Shown here piece after piece: positions 35,501-45,230 of a stretch of 64,000 bases of DNA (position 1 is its first letter; every line of letters starts with the position of its first letter). This stretch comes from Triatoma infestans. Its lineage: Eukaryota > Arthropoda > Insecta > Hemiptera > Reduviidae. The stretch covers positions 31,776-95,775 of the forward strand of contig JAAEAF010014511.1 of assembly GCA_011037195.1 (NCBI GenBank), read 5' to 3'. The position numbers and the translations under genes are program-made. Below the pieces are notes generated by a model that did not search any database, had not been told where the DNA came from, and saw only the letters and a program-made list of their open reading frames with translations.

Positions 35501-35755
35501 ACAGGGCGTAACTTCAGTCATGGTGTAAGAAGAAGAGGGCAACCGGGCCAGACCTTCGGAGCTAATATAGGAACGGTTGGCTACGGTATCCACCAAAGTT
35601 GGGATAGATACTCCATCAACGACCAGCGTGACGTACCACCGATCTTCTCTGGTCATCACGGTTGAGATAGTTGATGTCCTTTCTGTTTTGAGGCCATTCC
35701 GTAGAGAAACGGGAGCAGCACAGACCTCAGCTTGCTGGTCCCCATTTAGTTTCCC
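32522..35755 (-). CDS. pol: Gypsy pol polyprotein (PR, RT, RNase H, integrase)
   Basis: Open without interruption. It is most likely made by -1 frameshifting from gag at 35755; the first in-frame GTG/ATG is at 35659/35656, and the frame is open upstream to the slip site. Protease: LVDTVANRSYIS, where the usual DTG is DTV. RT: IKQRAYPVSP, YRFCIDFRKVNAVT, YHQIPLAPSSREITAF, YLDDIVIATTTF. RNase H: LQTDTSATGLGAVLTQ, TERECLAVLWAIKKF, VITDHASLKWL. Integrase: zinc finger HLGIEKTHHRIARLYYWPGM with CKTCQ, then DDE residues in VAADIMGPL, HTDNGTPF and NPVERTNR; a GPY/F-type tail (KYEGPFRIVEER). RT, RNase H and integrase residues look intact; the protease change is expected to abolish processing. Known role: copies element RNA and integrates the DNA. 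Confidence 0.95.
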   Translation of the reverse strand, partial: GKLNGDQQAEVCAAPVSLRNGLKTERTSTISTVMTREDRWYVTLVVDGVSIPTLVDTVANRSYISSEGLARLPSSSYTMTEVTPCTVSVANGLQEIVRDAVAFNACLHDRLVYMRFTLMPKLTVPCLIGMDILKDLEVIIDTAKGVWWFRDQPLRPSNFSTGLLMDGSQIAGIKRLDPQESEQLNLLLKEELENMKETTGFSNLTEHIIDVGGHPPIKQRAYPVSPVIQDVINQEVDRMLQEDILEPSHSSWASPVVMVKKPNGKYRFCIDFRKVNAVTKPDVYPLPNMSSLLDQLRACRYLSKIDLAHAYHQIPLAPSSREITAFIVLGRGLFQFKRLPYGLCGAPATFQRLLDSIITPDLAPACFAYLDDIVIATTTFEEHLRFLKLVLNKLRQAGLKLNLEKSDFGCNEIQYLGFLVNERGLQVDSSKTEPLINYAAPKNIHELRRLIGMASWYRRFIPNFADRVRPLTELLKKGRQFVWGEAQNEALEGIRAILTSEPLLARPDFNRKFTLQTDTSATGLGAVLTQDYDGQERVIAYASRTLTSPESNYSVTERECLAVLWAIKKFRQYLEGYHFTVITDHASLKWLANLKNPSGRLARWALELQGYNFDVVYRKGSAHSVPDFLSRLSPDEAYPEVEVLIVGSPVPIADPWFTTKMKRVREKPQDSPDWKIEGNNLYHHVLPDDSCVQEDESLAWKLVIPKDQVPKILQENHDRPDAGHLGIEKTHHRIARLYYWPGMYKNIAKYIKRCKTCQLVKPIQRLPQGKMNTKTYTKPWDIVAADIMGPLPRSSSGYSFLLIFIDTFTKWAEIIPLRTANAQNVCRAFRQFVVYRWGTPCILHTDNGTPFVTRLLETLANSLGVKLSRTPPYWPQANPVERTNRVVKTIITSYLKGQHKKWDQYLPELMFALNSSWHSSAESTPAYLNFGRELLPPQIHYNQSKQGDKSEPPDIGIWSKHMARLGEFRKIVEAKLCNASARQAHYYNLRRRDPKFKEGDLVLRQAHPLSSGERGFARKLAPKYEGPFRIVEERSTNTYNLSTMDGNPAGFSHASQLKPFCEDWPREGSHAPEEGEV
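32527..32539 (-). other. polypurine tract
   Basis: GAAGAAGGAGAGG on the minus strand, directly before the 3' LTR. It also encodes the last residues of pol. Confidence 0.85.
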
Positions 35756-35760
35756 GAGGA
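35743..35760 (-). promoter_or_regulatory. -1 ribosomal frameshift site between gag and pol
   Basis: In the gag frame the mRNA reads TCG GGA AAC TAA, so the heptamer G GGA AAC (35755-35749) has the canonical X XXY YYZ form and sits directly before the gag stop (35748-35746). Shifting back one base gives GGG AAA CTA AAT GGG GAC CAG, which is the pol frame. After a five-base spacer, GGGGACCAGC can pair imperfectly with GCTGCTCCC about 14 bases downstream, a possible stimulatory stem. The heptamer and frames are seen directly; function is inferred. Confidence 0.75.
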
Positions 35761-36895
35761 ATTACAGTTGAGGCAATTCTTTCGAGTGGTCCCGCGGGTG
35801 CCACAGTGGTAACAGAAGAGTGTCCTGGATTGAGTACATTCAGGGTATCGGTGCCCTTCCTTGAGGCAATTCCAACATACCTCACGCGATAACCCTTGTC
35901 GACTTTTCGAAGAAATTGTGGCCATAACTTCTTTCCCCGCAACTGCAGTAGACTTTAGGACCTTTTCTTCTTTTCCCCTCGATTTGGACTTCTTCTTTGA
36001 TGTACTCTCCTTTTCAGAAATAGAACTCAGCTTCCGAGATGGCCCACTCGACGCTTGAGGGGGATGATAGGCAGCTTCAGGAACCAGGCTTTTGGCCTTA
36101 CTTGGTGGGGGTCGAAAAGACTTGATTCGCTCCTCGGTATTTTCTAATTCTTGACTCAGCTCTAATATCCTCTTCACTGAGGTAGCTTCTGATGGCCGGA
36201 TATATAATTGGTATCTAGGTAGCATATTGCGGTACACAATGGAAGCCTGCTCTGCCTCCGTTGGTGGATGAGTCAGTCTTTTAAATAGTGTCTGAAGACT
36301 AATGATAAAATCTAAGACCTTTTCATGCTCTCCTTGAGTTCGTCGTTCGATTTCCCTCTTCAGTCTTTCTTGATAGTTTGGTGGGAAAGGAATTTTCAAA
36401 ATCTTCCCATTGGTTCCAACTATCTATCCCCAGGCGGTACCAATTGAGAGGTGTACCCCCTAGTAATTCAGGTAAGAGAGCAAGGAGATCATTATCATTT
36501 AATCTGCATGCACGACGTTTCTCATTTATTCGAAGAAGAAAATCCTCTGCGCTGAGAGTAGGTGAATTATCAAATTTTAATGAATTGAAGAATTGGAGGG
36601 TATATTCCGGCGGATAGACCGCAGCCGGCAATACCTTCGTTTCTCTTTCGGCACTGGAACTCTTTTCGCCGCTTGTCATTCTTTCGGTTTCGCTACTGAT
36701 GTTGGAGGACACCGACCACAACAAGGGACTAGAGAGAAAATGATCTCGAATCCTAACCCTCAAAGTATCAACAGTACTTCGCGGTCCTAACTCCCATCTG
36801 CTGTTAAGTTCTATAAGGTCCTTTTTCTTCAGATAATAAAGCCAGTTTAATGGAGGATTTTCTGGGCTACTATCGTTGGAGTCTGAGTCGGACAT
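35746..36895 (-). pseudogene. gag: Gypsy gag, one internal frameshift
   Basis: Structural protein that packages element RNA. ATG at 36895 (MSDSDSNDSSPENPPLNWL); an N-terminal capsid-like part runs to NWYRLGIDSWNQWEDF. Near 36400 the frame changes, and the rest continues as KIPFPPNYQERLKREIERRT and QGEHEKVLDFIISLQTLFKR, typical of insect Gypsy gags. The C-terminus has one CCHC knuckle (CWNCLKEGHRYPEC), a second-like motif with Thr in place of His (CYHCGTRGTTRKNC) and a basic linker. Net change is a one-base loss or two-base gain inside GATTTTGAAAATT. It ends at the TAA at 35748 after the slip site. Without correction the copy cannot make full Gag or Gag-Pol. Confidence 0.88.
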
Positions 36896-37544
36896 AAACT
36901 AGTTAGAGGTCAGCGATCTTTTTTTTTCAAATTTATTCTAATTTTCTGAATTTAACAAAGTGAAAAATCCGAACAGATTTTGGAAAATAAAAATAGAAAA
37001 CAGCTGAAAACAATTAGAAAACAAACGTAGGCGTGATCAATTATAAGCTGATTATACAATAAGGAAGTGTAAACTAATCTTCAATAATTATATTAAAATA
37101 AATAACCTTAATTCTCAGAAATAGAATAGCCAGTAAAGTTATGAACACAAATGAAATATGTTTGAACTTTGATACATAAGTTTATAAAAGCTAGAAAATT
37201 TACTAAAACCAATATTGAAAAATACTAGAAATAAACTCTAAACAAAATGTTAATTAAATCCCTTGTACTATTCTTACCAATAACATAAGAATTCTCTTCT
37301 CTCCAATATATATATTGAAAATAACATTTGTCAAACTATAAAATATAGATCTAAAAATATAATATATATAAAACTATAAAATATATTCGATTATTATTAT
37401 TAATTATTATTTAATATTATTATTATTAGATATTATTATTATTATTATTATTTTGAAAATGATTAAAAATAAATTTACAAAATAATGTTTAGTGAATGAA
37501 ACAAAACTCTGTAGTTGTCGAGCCCCAAATGTTGGGTGCCAAAT
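36896..37544 (-). other. Gypsy 5' leader with primer binding site
   Basis: AT-rich untranslated leader with an (ATT)n tract near 37392-37452. Next to the 5' LTR the minus strand reads TTTGGCACCCAACATTTGGG (37543 downward), where TGGCACCC is a candidate tRNA primer binding site three or so bases from the LTR end. The tRNA partner was not determined. Confidence 0.7.
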
Positions 37545-37743
37545 TTTTATGACCCTTTTTCCTATTAAACATTAACTATATTTAACAACTATTTAAAGGA
37601 ACAAATAAGAAAGGTATAATAAATTTACAATGAGTAGAGAACGGAAAAATATAGATACACACAGTGGCAAGCGAGAGAAGAGAGTGAGCCCCTCCCTTAT
37701 TCTCTCTGGCTAGCTCACCGTTATAGGGCAAAGTCTGCTTACA
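37545..37743 (-). repeat. 5' LTR of the Gypsy element
   Basis: Copy of 32332-32526 with about six differences, including a three-base insertion (AAT in GGTATAATAAATTTACA) and CTCTCTGG in place of CTCGCCCGG. It ends at CTTACA on the plus strand at 37743. Confidence 0.93.
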
Positions 37744-37998
37744 GTATATATGTGAATAATACATTCTAAAGACAAACAGACACCGGAAGCTCAAATTTGA
37801 TATTGCTATAATCTCAGCCACTGAACTTTTGGTCAATTCAAAATTTTGCTTTAATTTTTCACGATTTTCTCCAAAAACGGATCCAATGATTTTCTTTAAG
37901 CTTGCTAAAATAACTATATTGTCAGTATGAATTATGTAAATTTGATTATCATTGTTTTTTTTCAATACATCATTAAATATTTTCATATCATATACTAT
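37744..37998 (-). repeat. family D copy, minus orientation
   Basis: Modules CCGGAAGCTCAAATTTGATA, CACGATTTTCTCCAAAAACG and CAATGATTTTCTTTAAGCTT. It lies directly to the right of the Gypsy. Confidence 0.65.
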
Positions 37999-38011
37999 CA
38001 TATTCATAATT

Positions 38012-38051
38012 TTTTTTTTCCGGCGCATCGACAGCAGTGGTCATTAGCGCC
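38012..38051 (-). mobile_element. 40-bp micro-retroposon with poly(A) and target duplication
   Basis: CATATTCATAATT flanks the insert on both sides (37999-38011 and 38052-38064). On the minus strand the insert is GGCGCTAATGACCACTGCTG then TCGATGCGCCGG and nine A residues: a 3' tail of some LINE or SINE, truncated to about 31 bases. GGCGC and GCGCC can pair as a short terminal hairpin. The parent element is not in the window. Confidence 0.75.
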
Positions 38052-38064
38052 CATATTCATAATT

Positions 38065-38390
38065 ATATATATATTCATGAATATAATTTATGAATGAAGC
38101 AATCTGTGTTCTCAGCTTGATGATTTAGTAAATGAATGGCACAGTAAAGACAAAATTACCACTAAAAATATCCGCAGAGAGTAGACCACTCGTCAATTCT
38201 TCAGGGATCATTGGACATCCATACTGGAGTACCAGTCTAATAAGTTGAACAACACTTATGCTTTTTTGAGGTTGGAAAGTGTGTTGATAGTTGTTCGGAT
38301 GACGTTTGAATGAGAGTTTGATTTGTTTGTTTGGCACCCTTTTTAAGAGGGGTTGGACTAGTCACTACACTCATTAACTTCTCCTTCTGC
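38065..38390. other. non-coding interval
   Basis: No ORF, RNA gene or repeat recognised, apart from short AT runs after the micro-retroposon. Confidence 0.45.
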
Positions 38391-39165
38391 AAGGACCTTA
38401 CTCTGTGTATAATATAGAGAGCAGTTGGTAGCGTTAAAAGAGAGTGACAGAGGGACAATGTGAGGACGATGGTTGCTGATCACTGATCGCTGTGTGAATG
38501 GCGTTTTGGATGTCAGTTTTTGGCGGTCAGGCACGCTTCTGGTACGGCTTGAATAGCGGAAAATGGACGAGCCCCCACTATGTTTAGCTTCTACTTACAT
38601 TGCTCAGATATGCTCAAGCACTGCAAGGACATTACTCTGGGTATAATTCAGAGAACAGTTGGTAGCGTTAAAAGAGAGTGGGTTAGTGGGGTAGCTCCGA
38701 CTCTCTTTAGTTTATGCTTCCATTGCTGACTGACTGACTGACAAAGGGACAATGTGAGAAGGATGGTTGTTGAACATTGATCGCTGTTTGAACGGCGTTT
38801 TGGATGTCAGTTTGTCGGCGGTCAGGCACGCTTCTGATAAGGCTTGGCTAGCGGACGACAGGACTAGCCCCCACTCTCTTCAGCTTCTCCTTCCAATGCT
38901 CAGATATGCTGATGCATTGCAAGGACTTTACTCTGTGTATAATTTAGAAAACAGTTGGTAACGTTGAAAGAGAGTGACAGACTGACTGACTGACCGAGGA
39001 ACAATTTGAGAACGATGGTTGTTCAACATTGATCGCTGTTTGAGTGGCGTTTTGGATGTCAGTTTGAGGGCGGTCAGGCACGCTTCTGGTTCGGCTTGAC
39101 TAGCCACGGCTGGACTACTCTGTTTAGCTTCTCCTTCCATTGCTCTGATATGCTTACCCCTTCTG
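38391..39165. repeat. large tandem repeat, about three units of 240-300 bp
   Basis: Units share GGACAATGTGAG (38454, 38751, variant at 39000), GGCGTTTTGGATGTCAGTTT, GGCGGTCAGGCACGCTTCTG, GCTTGACTAGC-like and GCAAGGAC-TTACTCTG (38391, 38627, 38918). Unit lengths differ (297 and 249) because of internal indels and extra GACT units. No ORF is conserved between units. Confidence 0.85.
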
Positions 39166-39356
39166 AGAAACATCTCAATCCATTACGGTTGGAATGTATA
39201 ATTACAATTAGTACTTGAAAAATTACTAACTAGTAGTTGTAATTACTATTTTTATTGTGGTTACGCTTGAATTTACGATATTAAATTCGTAAAACGTTTT
39301 GCCAAATTTGAATTACATCAAGTGTGAAAATTAAAAATTTAAATTTAGTAGGAAGT

Positions 39357-39483
39357 AAATGTGTTTAGCAGATTGTGTAGTAAATGTGTTTAGCAGATTG
39401 TGTAGTAAATGTGTTTAGCAGATTGTGTAGTAAATGTGTTTAGCAGATTGTGTAGTAAATGTGTTTAGCAGATTGTGTAGTAA
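39357..39483. repeat. 25-bp tandem repeat, five units
   Basis: TAAATGTGTTTAGCAGATTG followed by TGTAG, almost perfectly repeated, ending in an A-run at 39484. Flanked by sequence rich in TAGTTGTAATTA variants. Confidence 0.95.
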
Positions 39484-40110
39484 AAAAAAAAAATTGAAGA
39501 TTCAAGTTGTAATAGTTGTCAGTTTTATAACTAATTACAACCATAACTCCGTTTGTAGTTGTTAATTGCTTTTGAAACTATTTTTTCTCAACTATTATTT
39601 ATAGTTATGAGATTCAACTACAACTACATCAGTTGAAAAAATAATAAAACTGCAAAAAATGTCTACAATTACTTTTTGAATTAATGAAACTACAACTACA
39701 TTTCAATTAATGAAATTATAGCTTATCATTTGTAGTTGCAACTGCATTTTGCCCAACTGTATGGGTTTGGCGCACCCACACAGCAAAACACTAATTCACC
39801 ACATATACGCTCATTCACATTTATATATCGTACATTTTGCAAAAAGACTCTGTTAGTAAAGACACTGACAATCACCGGTGTCACAATAGATCTGCTAGAT
39901 CAGAAGAACGTCTGCTTTATGTCCACTCCTTCTACATATCTGACTTCTATATCTATCTCTCAACTGCCTATTCAATATTTTTTCTAGTCCCGCCCACTAG
40001 GAATATATTACCAAATACATATTATGAGATAATATCTTCTTTTCATTAATTCTGACCGGTTTGGACGTTCCTCCATTGTCAGAATCTGCGATCACAAGTG
40101 TGTGAGAGAG
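39484..40110. other. non-coding interval with TAGTTG-rich stretch
   Basis: 39500-39750 is dense in AACTACAACTACA and TAGTTGTAATT variants on both strands, a simple-sequence-like region. ORFs in 39736-40049 are short and unassigned. Confidence 0.45.
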
Positions 40111-40111
40111 T

Positions 40112-40112
40112 A

Positions 40113-40152
<40 letters not shown>
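40112..40152. repeat. (CA)n microsatellite
   Basis: About twenty CA units between GAGTACT and CTGTGGAGG. Confidence 0.97.
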
Positions 40153-40155
<3 letters not shown>

Positions 40156-42079
40156 TGGAGGAACATTTGCATCCGTTTATAAAGAATGGACATCACCTTC
40201 GATGGACGTTTTCGATGGACATCATCTTAGACAATAACGAGCTTTGCGGGTCTACAATCTGATCATCAATCATACAAATTTTTAGTTTGAATAAAATCTA
40301 TTTATTTGAATTTGAAAAAGGACAATATTTGTGAGAGTTATCCCTCTACTAGCAAAAGTGACTAAATTTTTTTCATTTAATTTTCCGAAATAATTCAATC
40401 AGCACTGCCAGTTTTTCAATGTGATGTAAATAACAAAGAAAATATATTATTTTAAGATGATATTCTAGTTGAAACGGCTTGTTGAAAAATGAACGTCTGG
40501 CCAATTCATTTTTACTTTGAGTGGGCTGTGAGACCAAGAGGATGCCAGTGGTGAGGAATGTTGTAGATCAAGAGGATTATAGACGCTCTGTGTATGTGAT
40601 GTTATAGTGTAGAGGAAAAGGCTCCATTAATCCTCCGGTTTATTCTTCTCTCTGTCACTCTCTCTTTCTCTGCGGGTATACGTGTGGGTGGACGAGAGAT
40701 GGAAGTGATCGTTGGTTACAGAGGGGTTGTTTGCTTTTTTCTCCCTCAGCCCAGAACGCGCATTACAGAAATTTGTAAAGAGAAACCTCCTGCCTTTACG
40801 CACACAACTAATACAATGTTCTTTGCCATTTTCTAAAGGCCTACGTATTCCTTTTTAGCCTTATCCGAGCTTACCACTCATGCGTTACCCTCACACTCTC
40901 TCTCCATTCCTTCGGTATTTTATTCCTTTCCATTGCTTCCTCAACAGATTGATGGTCTTAGCCAGAATCCATTTGGAGTGAACACGATTGCATAATATAT
41001 TCTGTATATATATATATATATGTCAGAATAAATCTGATGAAGACGAATTGCATTAGGTACGGAAAATGGGTTTAGGTAAGTTAGGTTAGGTTGCTTGCAA
41101 ACATCCTAGCGGTCTGATGATGAACTACACTGTATACTCTGCATGTATACAGCTACAACAACAGGAAATAGACCGAACTACACTGTATACTCTACACGTA
41201 TACAGCTGCAACAACAACAGGAAATAGACCGAACAGGAAATTTTCTTCTCTTCTCCCAACTCATTGACTCACTGACATGTTATTCGTGTGTCGCTAGGGT
41301 ATATATATGTGGAGTTATAACTGTGATAATATAAGAGATGATTAATGTATTTTCTCTCTTTCTCTCTCAGTAGTCCGACCAATCTACTATCAACACACTC
41401 TTTTCTCCAGTTTCTTGATACATATTATGATATGATGTGTTGTTGATTTCATAATGATGATGATGATGGAAATAAAATGGTATACTGCATAAGAACACAA
41501 ACTATAGAAATGTTTCCTCATGATTTACTTTGTTTAGCAGCTAAGCTGCCCCACAATAACCAACATCTATTAAACACTACTGTTAAAATGTAATTAAAAA
41601 ATGGCGTTGGGTGATAGATATACCTAAATAGATATAACAAGCTCAAGTGCTGGTATCATTGAAGCTGGGAAAATGAAAATAATGAGGTATATTCAACAAA
41701 AGTTCAACGCCAAATTCCTCAAGTTCGTTGCAAGCGTCTGTCCTTAAGTTTAACTGACAACACTATAAAACTTCTACTCTGTATGCTTATATTTCAGTGT
41801 TTAAGGAGAAATACGGAACTAGATATTTTCAGAGTTAACAGTAAATGTCCCTTTGAAGTATTAAGTGGAAGAAACTAATGCCTCAGAAGATTTCTGATTA
41901 GTGGTCACTTCTGAAGGTTGCAATTTACGAAACATTCCAACTTGACCACTTTCTGCTAAATATATAGCGGCCCATACTTGCGCACTCTACTTTAATTAGT
42001 AAATTTCCTTCAATTTCCTTTGATACCTCTTTTAAATTATATTAATTAATAACTATTTTTAATTAGGAAAACGTGTGAC
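40153..42079. other. non-coding interval with a 52-bp direct duplication
   Basis: GAACTACACTGTATACTCTG starts at 41122, and its second copy at 41174 (ends 41234); each unit includes GGAAATAGACCG. TC-rich tracts near 40650 and 41345. No coding evidence. Confidence 0.55.
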
Positions 42080-43640
42080 TTTTTAATTTTATTTTTATTT
42101 ATTTATTTATTGCAGGAATAACAGGAATAACATTTTTGCAAGGAGTTTGGTTTACAATATACAAAAATGATATAATAATTATAATACATAATACATAAAA
42201 GAAATAAAACTCATGACTACTGTCACAAACTGAACCAGATGTTATTAACAAAATAATAAATGAATAACTAAATCAGAAAGGATAAAACTCCTAATTCTTA
42301 GGGCATTAATAGCGTATTTGTAAATTGCATTTATCTGTGAGACGGACCCAACCGTGAACAGCTTCTCGAAACAGTTGGATTCAGTATCCGAATCAGCAAG
42401 ATATGGATTAAGATACTGTCCTCTAAATGGTTGCAAAGCGTGACAGTAGAAGAGGAAATGTAAAACAGAGTCCGGTACCTACCAGATCAAACAGAGATTG
42501 CCCTTATCGAAGACAAAAGAGGAACCCTCGACATAGCTTCTTGAACACTTTAGATTACATAATCGAAGCTGAATAATCAATCTTATTTTAGTAATAGCAC
42601 CAATCTAAATAAGACCCCTCGCTTCCCAAGGCACTCACAAGTCTATCTAAGTAATTGTATCTACTGTTTAAAACATTAGGAATGTCTATCGCATGGCAAC
42701 CGTTCTGAAATTTTTCAATAATATTCGATTCGTTCTTCTTGAGTAGGTGAAGGTCACGAGAGGCGAAAATTTCCAGACAACCAATTAAAGAAAACAGGGA
42801 CTTCAATATATTTATCCAAGTAATATTAATGTTACTAGAATGCAAATCCAAGAGAATATTCAGGCAAGCGACTAGGGGGCATTTCGAGTACTTTAATTAG
42901 TAAACAGACCATACTTTTAAATATATTCACCTTAAGTGGATAAATCTCACATTCTACCCGAACAAATGCATTTGGTGTATTTTTTGGGAGGTTATAAATT
43001 TGTTTCAAAAATTGCAGCTGTATTATTTCAAAGCTATCCATGTAGGTAAAAGCCCAAATCTCACTAGAATACAGAGCAGTAGAGTTAATTATGGCACTCA
43101 GAAGTTTTAAACGGAATTTATTCCTATTTGCCTTAGAGTTAATCAATATAATCTTCACCTTGCTAACTGCTATTTTACCTCTAGAAAGCAAATGCTTCTG
43201 TGCTTGATGAAATTTACTGTTCGAAGCAAACGGAAGTCCCAAATATATGAAATTATTAACTATTTCAATAGGTAACCTATTACCTGAATAAGTAATTGGC
43301 CGAAATTGCTAACGTTTAAAGTTATTAGAAAAAAATTACTTTTATTTTATTGGTATTCACTTGCAGAGAATTTAAATTGCAGTATTCTTTTAAAATATCT
43401 AGCTTTTCCTGAAGGTCAATTATTGAGGTGGCTAAAATGGCTATATCATCCGCATAACAAAGCATTAATACATTGAAAGATCCATGAACATTGACAGAAC
43501 AGGCACCACGGGAGTTAAAAAAGTCAATAATATCCGAAAGGAAAAGGTTGAATAGTACTGGAGATAATGGTTCTCCTTGAAGAACTCCAGTTGTGAAATC
43601 AACATCTAACTGTCTATACATCTTTTTTTTAAAACATATT
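42080..43640 (-). pseudogene. 5'-truncated LINE, RT half to 3' tail
   Basis: Minus-strand pieces: RT palm with FTTGVLQGEPLSPVLFNLF, then LCYADDIAILATSI (43621-43325); the thumb-like LPFASNSKFHQAQKHLL (43242 on), ALYSSEIWAFTYMDSFEIIQ and LQFLKQIYNLPKNTPNAFVR; and a C-terminal end (42436-42245). The YADD box is intact. It ends in an AAATAAATAAAT tail at about 42083-42110. Stops and frame shifts near 43320, 42840 and 42590. It resembles the LINE at 26.5-30.4 kb in layout (FFKQLLCWPKNTPDYIVR against FLKQIYNLPKNTPNAFVR), so probably a related but distinct family. Confidence 0.85.
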
Positions 43641-45230
43641 TAACTGCTGTAGAAAGAAAATAATCCAACATTTAGCGTTTAACCAATGCTTTACAACTCT
43701 CGTACAGTTGCTACGGCTCAATACCGCTCTTGTGGTCTGAACTCTTTTGCGTACAAATTGCCATCTTACTCTTTTGTAATTAGTGTTTCAAATAAAGAAT
43801 TGTAATTCACCAAGAATAGCAGTCTACTTACAAATTTTATGAAAGACATTGCTCAAAATCGAACTCAGATTTCAGTTTAAAATGGTGAAATTTGGGCATC
43901 TAAGAAACTTTTTTGAACTTGATCTTTTTACACTTTTAAAGCAATATTCAAATTGAAATAGCCAATGCAGCACAGACAAGCTTTTAACGACTGATACATT
44001 TTATGGGAATTGCCTTTATGGGGGGGGGGGGCTGCAAGGGTAAATTTTCTAAAAATGAACGACCCAAATCCATTTTTAGAAAATGTAAAAATCTTTATTT
44101 TCACATCAAATACCTGAGGGATGATAAAGCACTTATGATGAGCATGGTAGTGGAAATATTGGGGCACAAGGAAGGGGAATACTGGGAGGCGGTTCAAGCT
44201 GGGATTTGTACTGTACCTGTACAGGAAGTAATAGATCTTAGTCCAATAACTAGTCCTGCGGTCTGATGGGCAACATTATCTTGAACCTCTCTCTTTCTCG
44301 CTCTTTCTCTCTTGGAAGTGAGGTAGTTTGGGCACGTTCAGCGAAGGGTACGGAAGTCCTCTATCGGAAAACCGTTGGCCGTCATTTCCGACCGCCATTT
44401 ACTACCACGACTTTTTTTGTTCTCTCAAATAAAGGCGGCCATTGCGGTAAGTTCCTTAAACGGAAGCTTGACCACTCGGCATCATTGTACTGATAATAAA
44501 CTAGAAAGGGTAAAAATGTATTTCTTTTTATTATTATTAAAAAGGAAATAAAAACTGATCAATTTACCATTCGTTCTATGTATTTAATGTTTAATATCAT
44601 AGTTATTATTGCATGTTACATGTGACGAGCCGTGCGACTCATGTGATATTCTGATCACGATATTTAGTAAACCGTGACCACATACGGTCGCTATTTTCAT
44701 GCACGTTTTCCATAGCCACTTATATATAACAGTTATTAATTAATTTATTAAGGTAATAAATTCATCAACATCTAACGTAATTTATAATTTAACCCATAGC
44801 AAATATTAAACAACACCGCTGCATATAATGTTTGTAATTGTTATGACCTAGTGGGCCGGCTAAAACAGGTTGTACACAAATATTCAATTCTGTTGAGAAA
44901 ACATGATCAGATAACTTAAAATATTCCGAAAACAAATTGAATTTCCTTCCACAAAAATATTACACTAAACGCTAACTATAACAAGAAAAAGATTTTGACA
45001 TTACTTTGAACGGACATCTTCTGCCTATTTTCTGTTTCTCCGGTAAAGAGGACTACCAAATATTTTGTGAACAAATCTCAGTTTGATATTTCGTCCATTT
45101 TATTAAGACAGCGCTACTACCAGAAAGGTATTAAGTGAAACTTTTTTAATGATCCATCATAAACAGACTTTTTATATTTACCTCAGTCACTTCTTTTTAT
45201 GTTCTCTTACTCTTAGTTAGAGGAGGCATT
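43641..45230. other. non-coding interval with a G12 tract and a perfect hairpin
   Basis: A run of about twelve G near 44020 is followed by ATTTTCTAAAAATG (44044-44057) and its exact reverse complement (44071-44084). ORFs at 43928-44493 are short, with no known domain. No RNA gene recognised. Confidence 0.5.

Larger units (their letters stand above)
32332..37743 (-). mobile_element. Ty3/Gypsy retrotransposon, near complete
   Basis: Element of 5.4 kb with two LTRs, a TGG-type primer binding site, gag, pol in the -1 frame and a polypurine tract; there is no env gene. The two LTRs differ by about six changes, so insertion is fairly recent. No exact target duplication was found at the outer ends (GTTTG on the left, GTATA on the right), which may mean mutation or a mis-set LTR boundary. 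Confidence 0.95.

Noticed and set aside
32332..37743. Target-site duplication of the Gypsy element
   Set aside because: The outer bases GTTTG and GTATA do not match; no 4- to 6-bp duplication is convincing.
40112..40152. Possible CRISPR-like or regulatory function of CA repeats
   Set aside because: Simple (CA)n microsatellite; eukaryotic context.
41025..41055. CTGATGAAGACGAA as another hammerhead core
   Set aside because: No GAAA after a helix II and no pairing partners for helix I.
41080..41095. TTAGGTTAGG as an insect telomere tract
   Set aside because: Only two units; no array.
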